A stretch of DNA of 64,000 nucleotides, from NCBI GenBank assembly GCA_900105895.1, contig FNSH01000001.1:1251501-1315500 (forward strand), given 5' to 3'. Source of the DNA: Atopobium minutum. Its GTDB lineage: Bacteria > Actinomycetota > Coriobacteriia > Coriobacteriales > Atopobiaceae. How positions within the stretch are numbered: the first letter of the stretch is position 1; every line of letters starts with the position of its first letter. Below, piece after piece: positions 1-8,834 of the stretch. Below the pieces are notes generated by a model. It ran no database searches, had not been told where the DNA came from, and saw only the letters and a list, made by a program, of their open reading frames with translations. The position numbers were made by a program, and so were the translations under genes.

Positions 1-2
1 TA

Positions 3-1106
3 ACGGCGGCAAACAGCAGCGCTAACAACTCTAGGGAAAAAACGGCTTACGCGGATTCGAGCACCGTCTCTCCCGATGAGGTTCCCTATTATCGCGAAGA
101 TAGCTACTACACCTTTTACTCCTATCCCGATTCCATGATGCAAACCAAAGTAATCACTTTCGAGGAGCGAAAAAGAACGGCTATACCCTCCGCAAGAGGG
201 CTTTACCCTGCTCAAATCATGTTGCTTAGCTATTGCGAGACCGGCCGCTATCCCAAGCCAAATGGTGGCTACCCTGGTCTTTGGTGGTTCGAATACGGAA
301 TCCGCGACGTTGGACACGCTTTAGAGAACCTCGCGATCAACGGCTTCTTGGAATGGGCCCCAAAAGCCCATTCGCTAAGCTCTTTGAAGGTTACAGAGTT
401 GAGAGGCATTCTCGAAAACTCCGGCCTGCCCACAACTGGCAAAAAGGCAGACCTTGTCGATCGAATCGTGTCCAACATTCCGGAAGATCAAATATGCATA
501 CCGTCCTATACCCCCAAATACCAACTCACGGAGCTGGGGAAAGACGAACTCGAGGCGAACGGCTACGTGCCCTACATGCACAAGCACGATAGGAAAACCG
601 TCGAGGGCACGGCGCCCGATCGCGAGTTCAACGTTTGGTCGGTGAATCGGCTCTTCCCAGACGGTAACGCCCGAAATTGGAAGAAGGTCGTCGGCAACCT
701 GGAGCTTGAACGTTTCGGCATGAATATGGCTAAGCACGACGCCGAGCCCCCGAAGTCGTTAACCAAAGAAGATGTCGTGCAATATCTGCGCCAGCACGAG
801 GATTACATCGAACAGCAAATCTCGGCAGATGCCGACGAGCTTGATGCCGAGCTTAACGGTATTGCGTTGAAGAAGGCTGGACGTGACGATGAGGCGCTTG
901 TTCAGCTTTGCATTGCTGCGGGACGGGGTTTTGACGCTCCTGCTCTATACAAAGAAGCAGCCATACTGTTTCACAAGTACAAAATGTACGATGAGGAAAT
1001 CCGTGTTTTGAAGCTAGGCGTAAAGAACGTTCCGAAGCTGAATGAAAAGCACTGGCAAGACCTAAAAACTCGCTTGGAGAAAGCTAAGAAGCTTGCATCG
1101 AATTAG
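3..1106 (+). CDS. SAP-domain protein, 5' end outside window
   Basis: The frame is open from the first bases of the window to a TAG at 1104-1106, so the true start lies upstream; an internal ATG at 135 is not preceded by a ribosome binding site. About 367 residues are visible. Counting from Met135, residues about 80-115 form a SAP-type helix-extension-helix motif (SSLKVTELRGILENSGL followed by GKKADLVDRI), a putative nucleic-acid binding fold. The C-terminal 100 residues are helical, with paired Ala/Leu-rich helices resembling TPR-like repeats. The function is unknown. The gene sits in an accessory-looking edge next to a truncated DUF1643 gene, which fits a variable island, but no mobile gene is visible. 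Confidence 0.7.
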   Translation, partial: TAANSSANNSREKTAYADSSTVSPDEVPYYREDSYYTFYSYPDSMMQTKVITFEERKRTAIPSARGLYPAQIMLLSYCETGRYPKPNGGYPGLWWFEYGIRDVGHALENLAINGFLEWAPKAHSLSSLKVTELRGILENSGLPTTGKKADLVDRIVSNIPEDQICIPSYTPKYQLTELGKDELEANGYVPYMHKHDRKTVEGTAPDREFNVWSVNRLFPDGNARNWKKVVGNLELERFGMNMAKHDAEPPKSLTKEDVVQYLRQHEDYIEQQISADADELDAELNGIALKKAGRDDEALVQLCIAAGRGFDAPALYKEAAILFHKYKMYDEEIRVLKLGVKNVPKLNEKHWQDLKTRLEKAKKLASN

Positions 1107-1257
1107 GCAGTTCATGCTTGATTGGAAAATGAGGCCGAGAGCGTAACCCCCTCGGCCGTAAAGCTGCATAAGAGTAATTTCGTTCATGAGTACCGTATGA
1201 GTACAGGCGATTTGGTCACTGCTAAAATAAGGCGCCACGAAAGCGCAGCTAGCAGCA

Positions 1258-1521
1258 TCACAGACCACGACAGCTCACGAATTTCCAGTCGATGGTAGGA
1301 TCGTTTCCGGCGGCTCCTTCGGCATCGGTGGCGGTGCTGGGATTGACGCCAAATACAATGAGCGGCTTTGAACCTGGCACACCTAACACAAACCGAACTG
1401 TGTCCTTGTCGCCCACCATAATCTTTTTACCGGGTTGTGCTTGGGCTAGCTTGGAAGCAAGCGCTTTGCGCACGGCTCGGACGGTCCAAGTATTTGTGCT
1501 GGTAGGTGCAATGGCAGACAT
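1258..1521 (-). pseudogene. DUF1643-family gene, 3'-truncated remnant
   Basis: The 87-residue product carries the N-terminal signature of DUF1643 proteins: a strand pair followed by FGVNPSTATDAEG and NDPTI. Family members are usually about 150-200 residues, and the region after DPTI, which normally continues into a second conserved block, is replaced here by ten unrelated residues and a stop. A good ribosome binding site (AAGGAG) precedes the ATG, so a short product could still be made. I found no continuation of the family in other frames between 1107 and 1258, so this looks like a deletion rather than a frameshift. The biochemical role of DUF1643 is not known. Confidence 0.6.
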
Positions 1522-1658
1522 CTCAGCTCCTTGTTGATTGGGCGCATACCTGGATGGATACCGCTTTGTTTAAGTATGCGAGAGGCCATCAGCTGACATA
1601 ATAACACGGGAATAGTAAACTAACAGCAATACTATGCCCGCAAGAAAAGAGAACAGTC

Positions 1659-2117
1659 ATGTGTGAAGAAACTTCTACGCCCAGCAGGTATCTTGTCGAT
1701 AACCCCATTGAGCTTCAAGCAGAAACCAACTCTACTAAGCACGCTGATTCCCACATTGTAGTTGAGCCTCTTGCAGAAGAAGAGGTGGATTTTGAGACCT
1801 TTAGCAAGTCGGACTTTAGGGTTGTTAAGGTCAAAGAGTGCACGGCAGTTCCTAAGTCTAAAAAGCTGTTGAAGTTCGTGCTGGATGATGGCTCGGGAAC
1901 CGACCGCATTATTCTCTCTGGCATTCATGCACAGTATGAGCCTGAAGAGCTCGTAGGAAAGACCCTTGTTGCCATTGTTAATCTCCTGCCACGTCGTATG
2001 ATGGGCATTGATTCCTGTGGCATGATTATTTCTGCAATTCACCAAATAGATGATGAAGAAGGACTTAATGTATTGATGTTAGATGATACCATCCCTGCAG
2101 GGGCAAAGCTTTACTAG
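1659..2117 (+). CDS. tRNA-binding OB-fold (CsaA/EMAP-type) protein
   Basis: A 152-residue protein whose residues about 43-150 form a tRNA-binding domain of the CsaA/Arc1p/MetRS C-terminal type: FSKSDFRVVKVKEC, then a Lys-rich strand LLKFVLDDG, then GKTLVAIVNLLPRRMMG and a C-terminal PAGAKLY-like end. The usual family core is about 110 residues, so roughly 40 residues of acidic N-terminal extension are extra. Such stand-alone domains are described as chaperone-like (CsaA) or as tRNA-binding adaptors; which applies here cannot be seen. The start is the first ATG after a stop; an A/G-rich stretch precedes it. It precedes the DUF4230 pair by about 55 bases. Confidence 0.8.
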   Translation: MCEETSTPSRYLVDNPIELQAETNSTKHADSHIVVEPLAEEEVDFETFSKSDFRVVKVKECTAVPKSKKLLKFVLDDGSGTDRIILSGIHAQYEPEELVGKTLVAIVNLLPRRMMGIDSCGMIISAIHQIDDEEGLNVLMLDDTIPAGAKLY

Positions 2118-2217
2118 GTGTGCCTGTGATTTATTAGTACGTATTGGTAAACAACTTTGAGGTGAGGAGACATGGTGGATAGCTCCGTACCAGACTCTCA
2201 GAACACTGAGCATATGG

Positions 2218-2955
2218 ATGCTAAAGCTCTGGGGGGGGGATTCTAAAGACACCCAACATAAGCAGTTAAATCCGTTTTCTAGTGCTCAAAAAGGCAAAGA
2301 TAAAAAGCCTAAGTCATCCATTGCAAAGGGCATTCGTAAGCTTTTTAAAATGCTCGGCTTAAAGGGCACGCTCATTCTTCTTGCTGTACTTTTTGCAGCA
2401 CCAGTTCTTATATGGTTTGTAAGTAGTCTGTTCCAACCACCCATTTTTATCAGTTCTTCTCAGCTTACTAAAGTTATTGCTGTTAATAAGCTTTCTGCTA
2501 TTGAGTATCCCTATGAGGGTGTTGCTGAGTATACTGATGGCATTTACTATGAACGTTTTCCTGTTCATATGCACTATAAGGCAATCGTTACGGTTTCGTT
2601 TAACCCTGCGGATGTGCAGTGGAATATTGATAATGAGAAGAAAACGATCACTCTAATTTTGCCTGAATTTACTCATTCAGAACCAGTTATCGATGATTAT
2701 ATTGAGTATCTAGAAGATTGGTCTATGGGCATAGATCCAAAGAAAGCCTTTAATTATTGCAAGCAAGATGCAATAAAAGAAATAGCAGATAAAGTTGACT
2801 TAAATAATATGGCTGTCGAGAATGCTCACGCTATGATTGAGGGTCTTACGTATAACCTCGTCAAATCTGGTGGTTATAAACTTGTGTGGCCAGAAGACAT
2901 GAAACAGGACGAGCAAAAAACAGCAGAAACTACGGGTGATAAGAATGCTGCGTAA
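2218..2955 (+). CDS. DUF4230 membrane protein, start region split by a G9 tract
   Basis: The product has a basic N-terminal stretch, one transmembrane helix near residues 52-72 and an extracytoplasmic DUF4230 domain (VNKLSAIEYPYEGVAEY, then a substrate-free beta region ending ITLILPEF). The only good ribosome binding site (GGTGAGGAG) serves an ATG at 2172, but that frame meets TAA at 2244, just after nine Gs at 2231-2239. With eight Gs the 2172 start would run straight into this ORF, adding 15 codons. The ATG at 2218 has no Shine-Dalgarno. The gene is therefore either phase-variable at the G tract, decayed or miscalled by one base. It overlaps the next gene, also DUF4230-like. The family's function is unknown. 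Confidence 0.75.
   Translation: MLKLWGGDSKDTQHKQLNPFSSAQKGKDKKPKSSIAKGIRKLFKMLGLKGTLILLAVLFAAPVLIWFVSSLFQPPIFISSSQLTKVIAVNKLSAIEYPYEGVAEYTDGIYYERFPVHMHYKAIVTVSFNPADVQWNIDNEKKTITLILPEFTHSEPVIDDYIEYLEDWSMGIDPKKAFNYCKQDAIKEIADKVDLNNMAVENAHAMIEGLTYNLVKSGGYKLVWPEDMKQDEQKTAETTGDKNAA
2231..2239 (+). repeat. Poly-G tract (G9), possible contingency locus
   Basis: Nine consecutive Gs lie 20 codons into the frame that begins at the RBS-supported ATG 2172. Loss of one G joins that start to the DUF4230 reading frame; the present length truncates it after 24 residues at TAA 2244. Homopolymeric G tracts of this length inside an early coding region are typical of slipped-strand phase variation. A sequencing or assembly error of one base is the main alternative. 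Confidence 0.7.
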
Positions 2956-3532
2956 ATTTGTTGCTAGCTTTGCATCAGTACTTCTTGCTGTTGGTGCCAT
3001 AGTTTTGCCAGGATGCAAGGCTCAAAATACCGATCTTTCCAATGCTATTCAAGCTGCAAAATGGGCTACGTATGACTGCTATTTTCATGATGTAGCAAAA
3101 GGCAAGTTTCACGATAATCTGGCGATACTGATTGGACAAGAAATTTGGTATGAGTATGATGCAAAAGTCCAGTATGGTATCGATGTAAATAAAGTAAAAG
3201 TTGGTAAGCCGCATCAGGTGGGGTCAGATCTGGTTGTTACTGTGCAAATGCCAAAAGCCCAAGTTCTTGGTTGCCCAGCTATTCAGCCAGATTCAATTAA
3301 CTTTGTTGCAAAGACAGGTGGTGCTCTTGTCTTCTGGGCGGATTTGGGTGCCCAAGATAAACAGCAGGTCATCAACGATGCTCAAGACAAGCTTGAAGAA
3401 AAGTGCTCCAAAGATACCGATATGCTTGCAAGGGCAGAGAAGCGTGCACAAGAACTGTTGAAGAGCTCTATTGAGGATATTGGCAATGCTACAGACCAAA
3501 AATACGTTGTTCAATTTGAAACAATAGACTAA
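2945..3532 (+). CDS. DUF4230-like lipoprotein
   Basis: Starting at ATG 2945 the product has a signal peptide with a lipobox (AIVLPGC, cysteine near residue 24), so it should be a membrane-anchored lipoprotein of about 195 residues. A GTG at 2936 is an alternative start. The mature part (VQYGIDVNKVKV, then VTVQMPKAQVLGCPAI) resembles the DUF4230 domain of the upstream protein, making the two likely paralogues acting together at the cell surface. The start lies inside the upstream gene (11-base overlap), suggesting translational coupling. The C-terminal third is a charged helix. No enzymatic motif is visible, and the role is unknown. Confidence 0.75.
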   Translation: MLRKFVASFASVLLAVGAIVLPGCKAQNTDLSNAIQAAKWATYDCYFHDVAKGKFHDNLAILIGQEIWYEYDAKVQYGIDVNKVKVGKPHQVGSDLVVTVQMPKAQVLGCPAIQPDSINFVAKTGGALVFWADLGAQDKQQVINDAQDKLEEKCSKDTDMLARAEKRAQELLKSSIEDIGNATDQKYVVQFETID

Positions 3533-3692
3533 TTGTTATTTTGAGCTGTGTCGGAGCATTATTACTATTAATAATGGTTCGACACACTCGTGCTTTCTAT
3601 GAGAAGCTCAACAACACAGATCATAGAACTGTGCTCTACAGAGAGATACGTTCTAGTACGTTCTGTAGTGTTGGACTCTTAGCGCTACAACA

Positions 3693-3727
3693 AAGGCCAG
3701 TAGACTTTAGTCTACTGGCCTTATTTA
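3693..3727. terminator. Bidirectional rho-independent terminator
   Basis: A near-perfect inverted repeat (AAGGCCAGTAGAC against GTCTACTGGCCTT) with a short T/A loop is flanked by A-rich sequence on the left and TTATTT on the right. It lies between the DUF4230 operon (+) and the LPXTG gene (-), and can serve both. Confidence 0.8.
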
Positions 3728-3798
3728 CACATCGGTAAGATTGCTTACTGGATTAAGCAGCCTGAGCATCCATTTGTTTGCTCAGCTACGTGCTTGCC

Positions 3799-5776
3799 CT
3801 ACTTTGTGAGGTTCTTCTTATAGTGAAGTACTCCAGCAACTCCAACAAGAGCTAGTGAAAGCAATGCAACAGACAATCCAGCAGTGGTGTTGTCACCTGT
3901 TGCAGGAAGAGTTGTTTTTGCACCCATAGTCTTTGCCTGATTTGGAAGAGGCTTGTTGGTGCCAGGAGTTGGTTTGTCAGGCGTTGGATTATCGGGCGTA
4001 GGGTTGTCAGGTGTAGGTGGCTGTGGAGTTTGTTTTGCAACCACAGTAACTGTTGCCTGCTTGGTTGTGCTTGCACCCTTGCTATCGGTGACCTTGAAGC
4101 TAACGGTGTACTTGCCTACAACGTTTTTGTTAAAGCCACCCTCATCGGTGATCTGAACGGCGTCCTTAAGGTCTCCGTCTTCTTTGTCGGTGGCAGATAC
4201 GATGAGGCTCTTGAGATCAAGCTCGTCACCTTGGGTGATGGTCTTGTCGCTTACTGTCAGCTGAGGTGCCTCATTCATAACCGGTGCGTCTGCTGTATAG
4301 ATGGCGTATACGGTAAGAGGCTCAGTAACAATGGTGTTCTCGGTAAATGTCTCGCCGGTACCGTCGGCCTTGGTGTTCCACTCTTTAAATTTATACGTAA
4401 GTCCTGATGCGGTAAACGAGGCTGGCGCATCAGCAATAGTGTCGCCCTCTACCGTGGCAGATGGCTTTGTTCCGGTATTAAGCGAGTCATCCTTCAAGGA
4501 ACCCTTATAAGCTACGCGAGAAGTTCCAAGATTCTGATCACTGGCATCTCCCAAGTTCTTGCTGTTCTTATTAAACGTTACAGGAATGCTGCTAAGAGAA
4601 AGAGAGACAGGTGTCTGTGCGTTAACGGCTGGGATTTTCTGCGACAAATCAATGCTCAAACCCCAGAGAGACGTTGTTGGGAGCTTTACATAACCATCAA
4701 TGAGTCCTGTGATGGTTAAACTTTCTTGTGATTTAAGCAGCTCTAGCGCCTTTGCCTTGGAAACGGACAAAGGAGTGCTATCAATCAAGCGCATCTGCTC
4801 ATCTTGGATAGTGCGTGCGCTTACATTTGCAATTTTCTTTCCGCCATAAGCACCATTGGTTCTCAGGATGGTACGGATGGTTATATTCCTAGACTTATTG
4901 GGGTTTTTGACGGTAAAGGTTGTAGAAGGATCCGTATTGCTTACCAGCTCAGTAATATTCCACTTTTCAGCACCGGTTACTTCTTTTATTTCAAACTTAT
5001 CCCTTGAAACAGTGTCCAGTGCCATATAAGGCTGGAAGTAATATCCGCTAAAAGTCAGAGGAATCTCTTCAGGAACATCAACACCCTCGGGGATGATAAC
5101 GTTCAGATCAACCTGCGTATACTTAGCCTGTTTTGCCGAGCTACCCTGATCAGACTGAGTGTTCGTCATGATGGTTGAGCCATTGCCGGTGTACAGCCAG
5201 TGAGCAAGGACCTTATTCATTTCAAAGCTTGACTCAAGTGAAATGTCGTATGAGTTCTTGGTCTCGTCAAAGTACAGAGGAATGACGTGGTCGCTGGGAT
5301 CGGTATCAAGCTGAGGGTTAATCGTTGAACCGGGAACTGTCTGCTGGTCGGTCTTATCCATGTTGATATGAGCAACATTATCGTCTAAATAACTTACTAT
5401 AGAAGTCCTGTCTATATATACAGGATACAGCTCTGTTACACCATCTTTAATGAGTTCAGAAGCTGTCTTGTTGCCATAATAGAGTTTGGCACCGTCAGTA
5501 CTGGTATACTTGGCCGAAGGACTCCATCCCAAGAAGTACTGCTTTAAAAGCGTTGCCGCTTTCCCAAGCCGCACCCCTGTTGGTTGAGTCAGAGATTGCT
5601 TCGTCTGCGGTAGTAAAGGTAACTGGTACATTGCCAGACGGCACCTTAAACGTTACCTCATAGGGCAGAGCGGCAGGATCTGCCTGGTTGTCTGCGAGTG
5701 CAACACAAGGCAAAGCTACTAAAAGCAGTGCTATACCAAGGGCTACACGCAACAGATGCTTTGAAAAATGTTTCAT
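3799..5776 (-). pseudogene. LPXTG surface protein, frameshifted near the N terminus
   Basis: The reading frame starts at 5776 with a signal peptide (VALGIALLLVALPCVALA) and continues about 75 residues, then the homologous protein shifts by +1 between about 5530 and 5600 into the frame that ends at 3799. The main frame contains long beta-rich repeats, an InlB-type region (YKFKEWNTKADGTGE), an Ig-like DUF5011-type domain (DKTITQGDELDLKSL ... GKYTVSFKVTDSKG), a Pro-rich spacer of PTPDN repeats and a sortase signal LPATG followed by a hydrophobic helix and KK tail. It would be an adhesin-like cell-wall protein of about 655 residues. No canonical slippery heptamer fits the shift direction, so it is either a true pseudogene, phase-off, or a one-base sequence error. 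Confidence 0.75.
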
Positions 5777-6003
5777 TGCTCAGCCCTTTGCGAATAGAAC
5801 CATTATTGCTGACTATAAAATGCATTTTTAAGAACATATTATCGCTAGTATATCTGTGCAGCTAGCATATGTATAGCTGAAAATAACATATTGGTACGGC
5901 TGAAAATAAAAATTAACCGAAGTATAAAATACTTCGGTTAAGGACAAATGGTAAGGACAGGTGTGTAGGACCAAGTTACGCTTGAGAAGCTCTTAGTGTA
6001 TGC

Positions 6004-6742
6004 TACCTGTTTTTCTCGACAAATACCTTAATGGCATTGCTGGCGTAGACTGCAGTTCCTTCTCCAAATGCATCTATATTCTTGCGGAACTCGGGGTTAC
6101 TTGCGTACCCAGCGCCAATATGACCAAAGACCTCGACGGTGCAGTCAAAACCATAACGACAAATAGTATCCAATAGGTTTTGTGCAAGCAGCTGGTTTTC
6201 TGGTGCTTCGGGTGTGAGGTTAGCAGTCTTGTTGGTTGCAAATTGCCTAAAAACCTGATTAAAGGCCTCAGCAGCCTGGTCTTCTTTGCCGTGTTGCCGG
6301 CTTAGCGCCTCATCAATAAGCTTATCTCCGTAAAGCTTACGAGCCTGTGATTCATACTTTTTACCGTCGTCACAGGTAAATCCCTTAAACTTTTCTTGTA
6401 CACTGGCATAAGAATACCTTCCTTTTGTGCCTGAATAGTCTTTTGAAGCGTGGCGATAAGCACATCAAGCTGTACCCGTTGGGACTTAAGCAAAGCGAGC
6501 TGATCCTCAAGTAAAGGTAGCCGATTATCTTTGGATTGCACTAAAAGCTTGCCAATGGTAGTAAGAGGAAACCCCAGATACTTGAAATACAAAATGGTCT
6601 GTAGGGTATCAAGATCTTCGTTGGTATAGTGGCGATATCCATTGTCCGCCTTATGCGGGACGAGAAGACCAATATGGTCGTAGTATTGCAAGGTCCTCAC
6701 CGATACGTGTCCAAGCTGTGCTGCTTCTTTGATGTGATACAT
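6004..6742 (-). pseudogene. MerR-family regulator with TipAS domain, frameshifted
   Basis: The first frame (6742 down to about 6400) encodes a MerR DNA-binding domain (VSVRTLQYYDHIGLLVP, then GYRHYTNEDL) and the dimer helix. A second frame, -1 relative, encodes the rest of the family down to TAG at 6004: EKFKGFTCDDGKKYESQA, RKLYGDKLIDEAL and a helical TipAS antibiotic-recognition domain ending AIKVFVEKNR. The break lies between about 6395 and 6425. Together they would give a TipA-like regulator of about 245 residues, which in relatives binds thiopeptides or other drugs and activates transport genes. The first frame alone would make a 146-residue MerR protein with a foreign tail. Confidence 0.75.
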
Positions 6743-7050
6743 GCACGCCTCCTTTCGCTTCTGTTATAAAGCCCTACGTTACGTAGTAGTCAGGAGATAG
6801 TATGAAAAAATTGGCATTCAATTGGCATTCCAGCGCTTGCGGTGTGCAAAAACTGTGTAAAAGAAAAAAGTTCGCTTTAGTTAACTTATTGCAGTATTAT
6901 GCTCATTAAGTCAAAGTAAACCACAGCTAACTTATGAAATACAGTACCTACTGCAGAGGTGTCTATCAAGGCCAGTAAAGAAAGCGCATGCGTAAAGCCT
7001 AGGTCATAAGTGAGCTGAAGTGGTCTGAGAACAAAAGAGAGAAGTGAGAA
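6743..7050. other. 308-base divergent intergenic region
   Basis: It contains a short palindrome CTACGTTACGTAG near 6774-6786 just upstream of the MerR gene, fitting a MerR-type operator, an 11-base tandem direct repeat (AATTGGCATTC twice, about 6809-6831), and a 35-codon ORF described separately. The right half (6910-7050) holds the presumed promoter of the metal ABC operon but no clear operator was seen. Confidence 0.4.
6802..6909 (+). CDS. Small 35-residue ORF downstream of MerR operator
   Basis: An ATG five bases after a clear AGGAG opens a 35-codon frame divergent from the MerR/TipAS gene. The product begins MKKLAFNWHSS and has a basic middle (CKRKKF). It matches nothing I recognise. Because TipA-type regulators usually face a drug transporter gene, this could be the stump of a lost target gene, a leader peptide, or chance. 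The only support is the ribosome binding site and position. Confidence 0.3.
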   Translation: MKKLAFNWHSSACGVQKLCKRKKFALVNLLQYYAH

Positions 7051-8070
7051 ATGGTTCATCATACACATGCTCCAAGCGCTGACGCTTCTGCCGTACCTGC
7101 TGCGCAAATGTTGCTGCGCGCAGCTCTTCCGGCTTTTACGGCAATTGTCGCCACGTTTCTAGCAGTATTATTGCTGACTGGCTGTACCAGCACAAAGCCT
7201 GTGTCCACTGATGGTGGGAGCGCTGCTGGTGCGGACAAAAAGCCTATTGTACTGACTACGTTTACGGTGCTCCAAGACATGGCACAAAACGTTGCTGGTG
7301 ACCACCTGGATGTACAATGCATTACTAAACCTGGTGCAGAAATCCATGACTATGAACCCACTCCTGATGACATCAAGCGTGCTCAGGGTGCCAACCTTGT
7401 GTTGGAAAATGGTCTTGGTCTAGAGCGCTGGTTTGAGAAGTTCATGGCAGACTCTAATGCCAAGCGCGCTAACCTTTCTGAGGGCGTTGAGGTCATGAAC
7501 ATTGCCGAGGGCGAGTATGCGGGCAAAGCAAATCCTCACGCCTGGATGTCTCCCAAGAATGCAGAGATTTACGTGGACAACATCGTAAAGGCTTTTAGTG
7601 AGCTTGATCCTGATCATGCTCAGGACTACAAGGACAATGGCGAGAAGTACAAGGATCAAATCCGTCAAGTAGGCGAGGAAATGCAGGAAGGTCTTGCTGG
7701 ATTGCCTGAGGGTCATCGTACCTTGGTTTCCTGCGAGGGTGCCTTCTCCTATCTGTGCCGCGATGCCGGTCTTTCTGAGGTCTACTTGTGGCCAGTAAAT
7801 GCAGAGGACGAGGGAACCCCTCAGCAGATCGCTAACGTTATTCAACAAGTAAAAGAGAAGTCTGTTCCTACGGTATTTTGTGAAACAACTGTCAATCCTA
7901 AGGCTATGCAGCAAGTAGCGGATGAGACAGGTGCTAAGTTTAACTCTGATGAGGAGCATGCGCTATACGTGGATTCCTTGTCCGAGAAAGATGGTGTAGT
8001 TCCTACCTATCTTGAGTTGCTGCGTCACGATGCACGTGTGATCGTAGCCGGATTGAATGGACAGAACTAA
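7051..8070 (+). CDS. Metal (Mn/Zn-type) ABC transporter substrate-binding lipoprotein
   Basis: A 339-residue cluster A-I solute-binding protein. An unusually long N-terminal stretch precedes a hydrophobic helix and lipobox (LLLTGC, Cys near residue 45). The ZnuA/MntA fold follows, with metal ligands suggested by EIHDYEPTPDD, ANPHAWMSP and a conserved C-terminal lobe. The EGTPQQIANVI stretch and the absence of a His-rich loop resemble manganese binders (MntA/PsaA/SitA) more than the two zinc binders elsewhere in this window. It is first in a three-gene operon with ATPase and permease. Manganese as substrate is an inference. Confidence 0.85.
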   Translation: MVHHTHAPSADASAVPAAQMLLRAALPAFTAIVATFLAVLLLTGCTSTKPVSTDGGSAAGADKKPIVLTTFTVLQDMAQNVAGDHLDVQCITKPGAEIHDYEPTPDDIKRAQGANLVLENGLGLERWFEKFMADSNAKRANLSEGVEVMNIAEGEYAGKANPHAWMSPKNAEIYVDNIVKAFSELDPDHAQDYKDNGEKYKDQIRQVGEEMQEGLAGLPEGHRTLVSCEGAFSYLCRDAGLSEVYLWPVNAEDEGTPQQIANVIQQVKEKSVPTVFCETTVNPKAMQQVADETGAKFNSDEEHALYVDSLSEKDGVVPTYLELLRHDARVIVAGLNGQN

Positions 8071-8087
8071 GTCAGGAGAAAATTTTT

Positions 8088-8834
8088 ATGAATTCGCTTG
8101 AGGTTTGCAAGCTTACTGTGGGGTATCCTCATACACCCACACCGGCCATCCATGATGTGAGTTTTTCCCTAGAACCAGGTAGTTTGTGTGCACTTGTTGG
8201 TGCAAACGGTGCTGGTAAGTCTACCTTACTCAAGGCGCTCATGGGGATGCTGCGACCTCAAGCCGGATCCATTTCTTTTGCGGGCTTGGAGTCAAACCAA
8301 GCCCGCAAACAGGGACTTGTGGGATATGTTGCTCAGCGCGATGCAATGGCAGAAGATTTGCCGCTGCGCGTAAGCGATGTAGTAATGATGGGCCGCTATG
8401 GCAATATAGGTTTGTTTTCCCGTCCTTCCAAGGAAGATAAGCAGGCGGTAGACCTGGCTTTGGAGCGCGTGGGTATGAGTGAATTTGTCAACCGACCCAT
8501 CTCTGCTCTGTCTGGCGGACAAGCAAAACGAGTATTCGTTGCACGAGGTTTAGCCCAACATGCACAGTTTATGCTGTTGGATGAGCCCTTTGCGGGTGTC
8601 GATAAAACCTCGGAGGCAGCGCTTGTCTCGCTCATACAAGATATGGCACACCAAGGCGTAACCGTGTTGTGTGCTGTGCATGATCTACATATGGTAACCG
8701 AATCGTTTGACCAGGTTATCCTGCTTAATCGCACACTTATATATCATGGATCGTCCACTGAGGCCATGCAGCCGGTATATGTGGCGCAAGCATTTGATGT
8801 AGATGAATCAAAAGCTCAAAAGTTGGTGATATAG
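8088..8834 (+). CDS. Metal ABC transporter ATP-binding protein
   Basis: A 248-residue ABC ATPase with Walker A GANGAGKST (about 38-46), Q-loop region VAQRDAM, signature LSGGQAKRV and Walker B FMLLDEPFAGVD followed by the H-loop CAVHDLH. It is strongly like the MntB/ZnuC/SitB group that energises metal uptake. An AGGAG lies 8-12 bases before the ATG. It is 17 bases after the binding-protein gene and abuts the permease gene, so the three should be co-transcribed. Confidence 0.9.
   Translation: MNSLEVCKLTVGYPHTPTPAIHDVSFSLEPGSLCALVGANGAGKSTLLKALMGMLRPQAGSISFAGLESNQARKQGLVGYVAQRDAMAEDLPLRVSDVVMMGRYGNIGLFSRPSKEDKQAVDLALERVGMSEFVNRPISALSGGQAKRVFVARGLAQHAQFMLLDEPFAGVDKTSEAALVSLIQDMAHQGVTVLCAVHDLHMVTESFDQVILLNRTLIYHGSSTEAMQPVYVAQAFDVDESKAQKLVI

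Noticed and set aside
3541..3738. A 65-codon ORF after the DUF4230 lipoprotein gene
   Set aside because: It starts at a non-ATG codon without RBS and runs through the terminator hairpin.
5530..5600. Programmed ribosomal frameshifting in the LPXTG gene
   Set aside because: The T-TTA-AAG run would favour a -1 shift in the opposite direction to the one needed; no downstream pseudoknot was evident.
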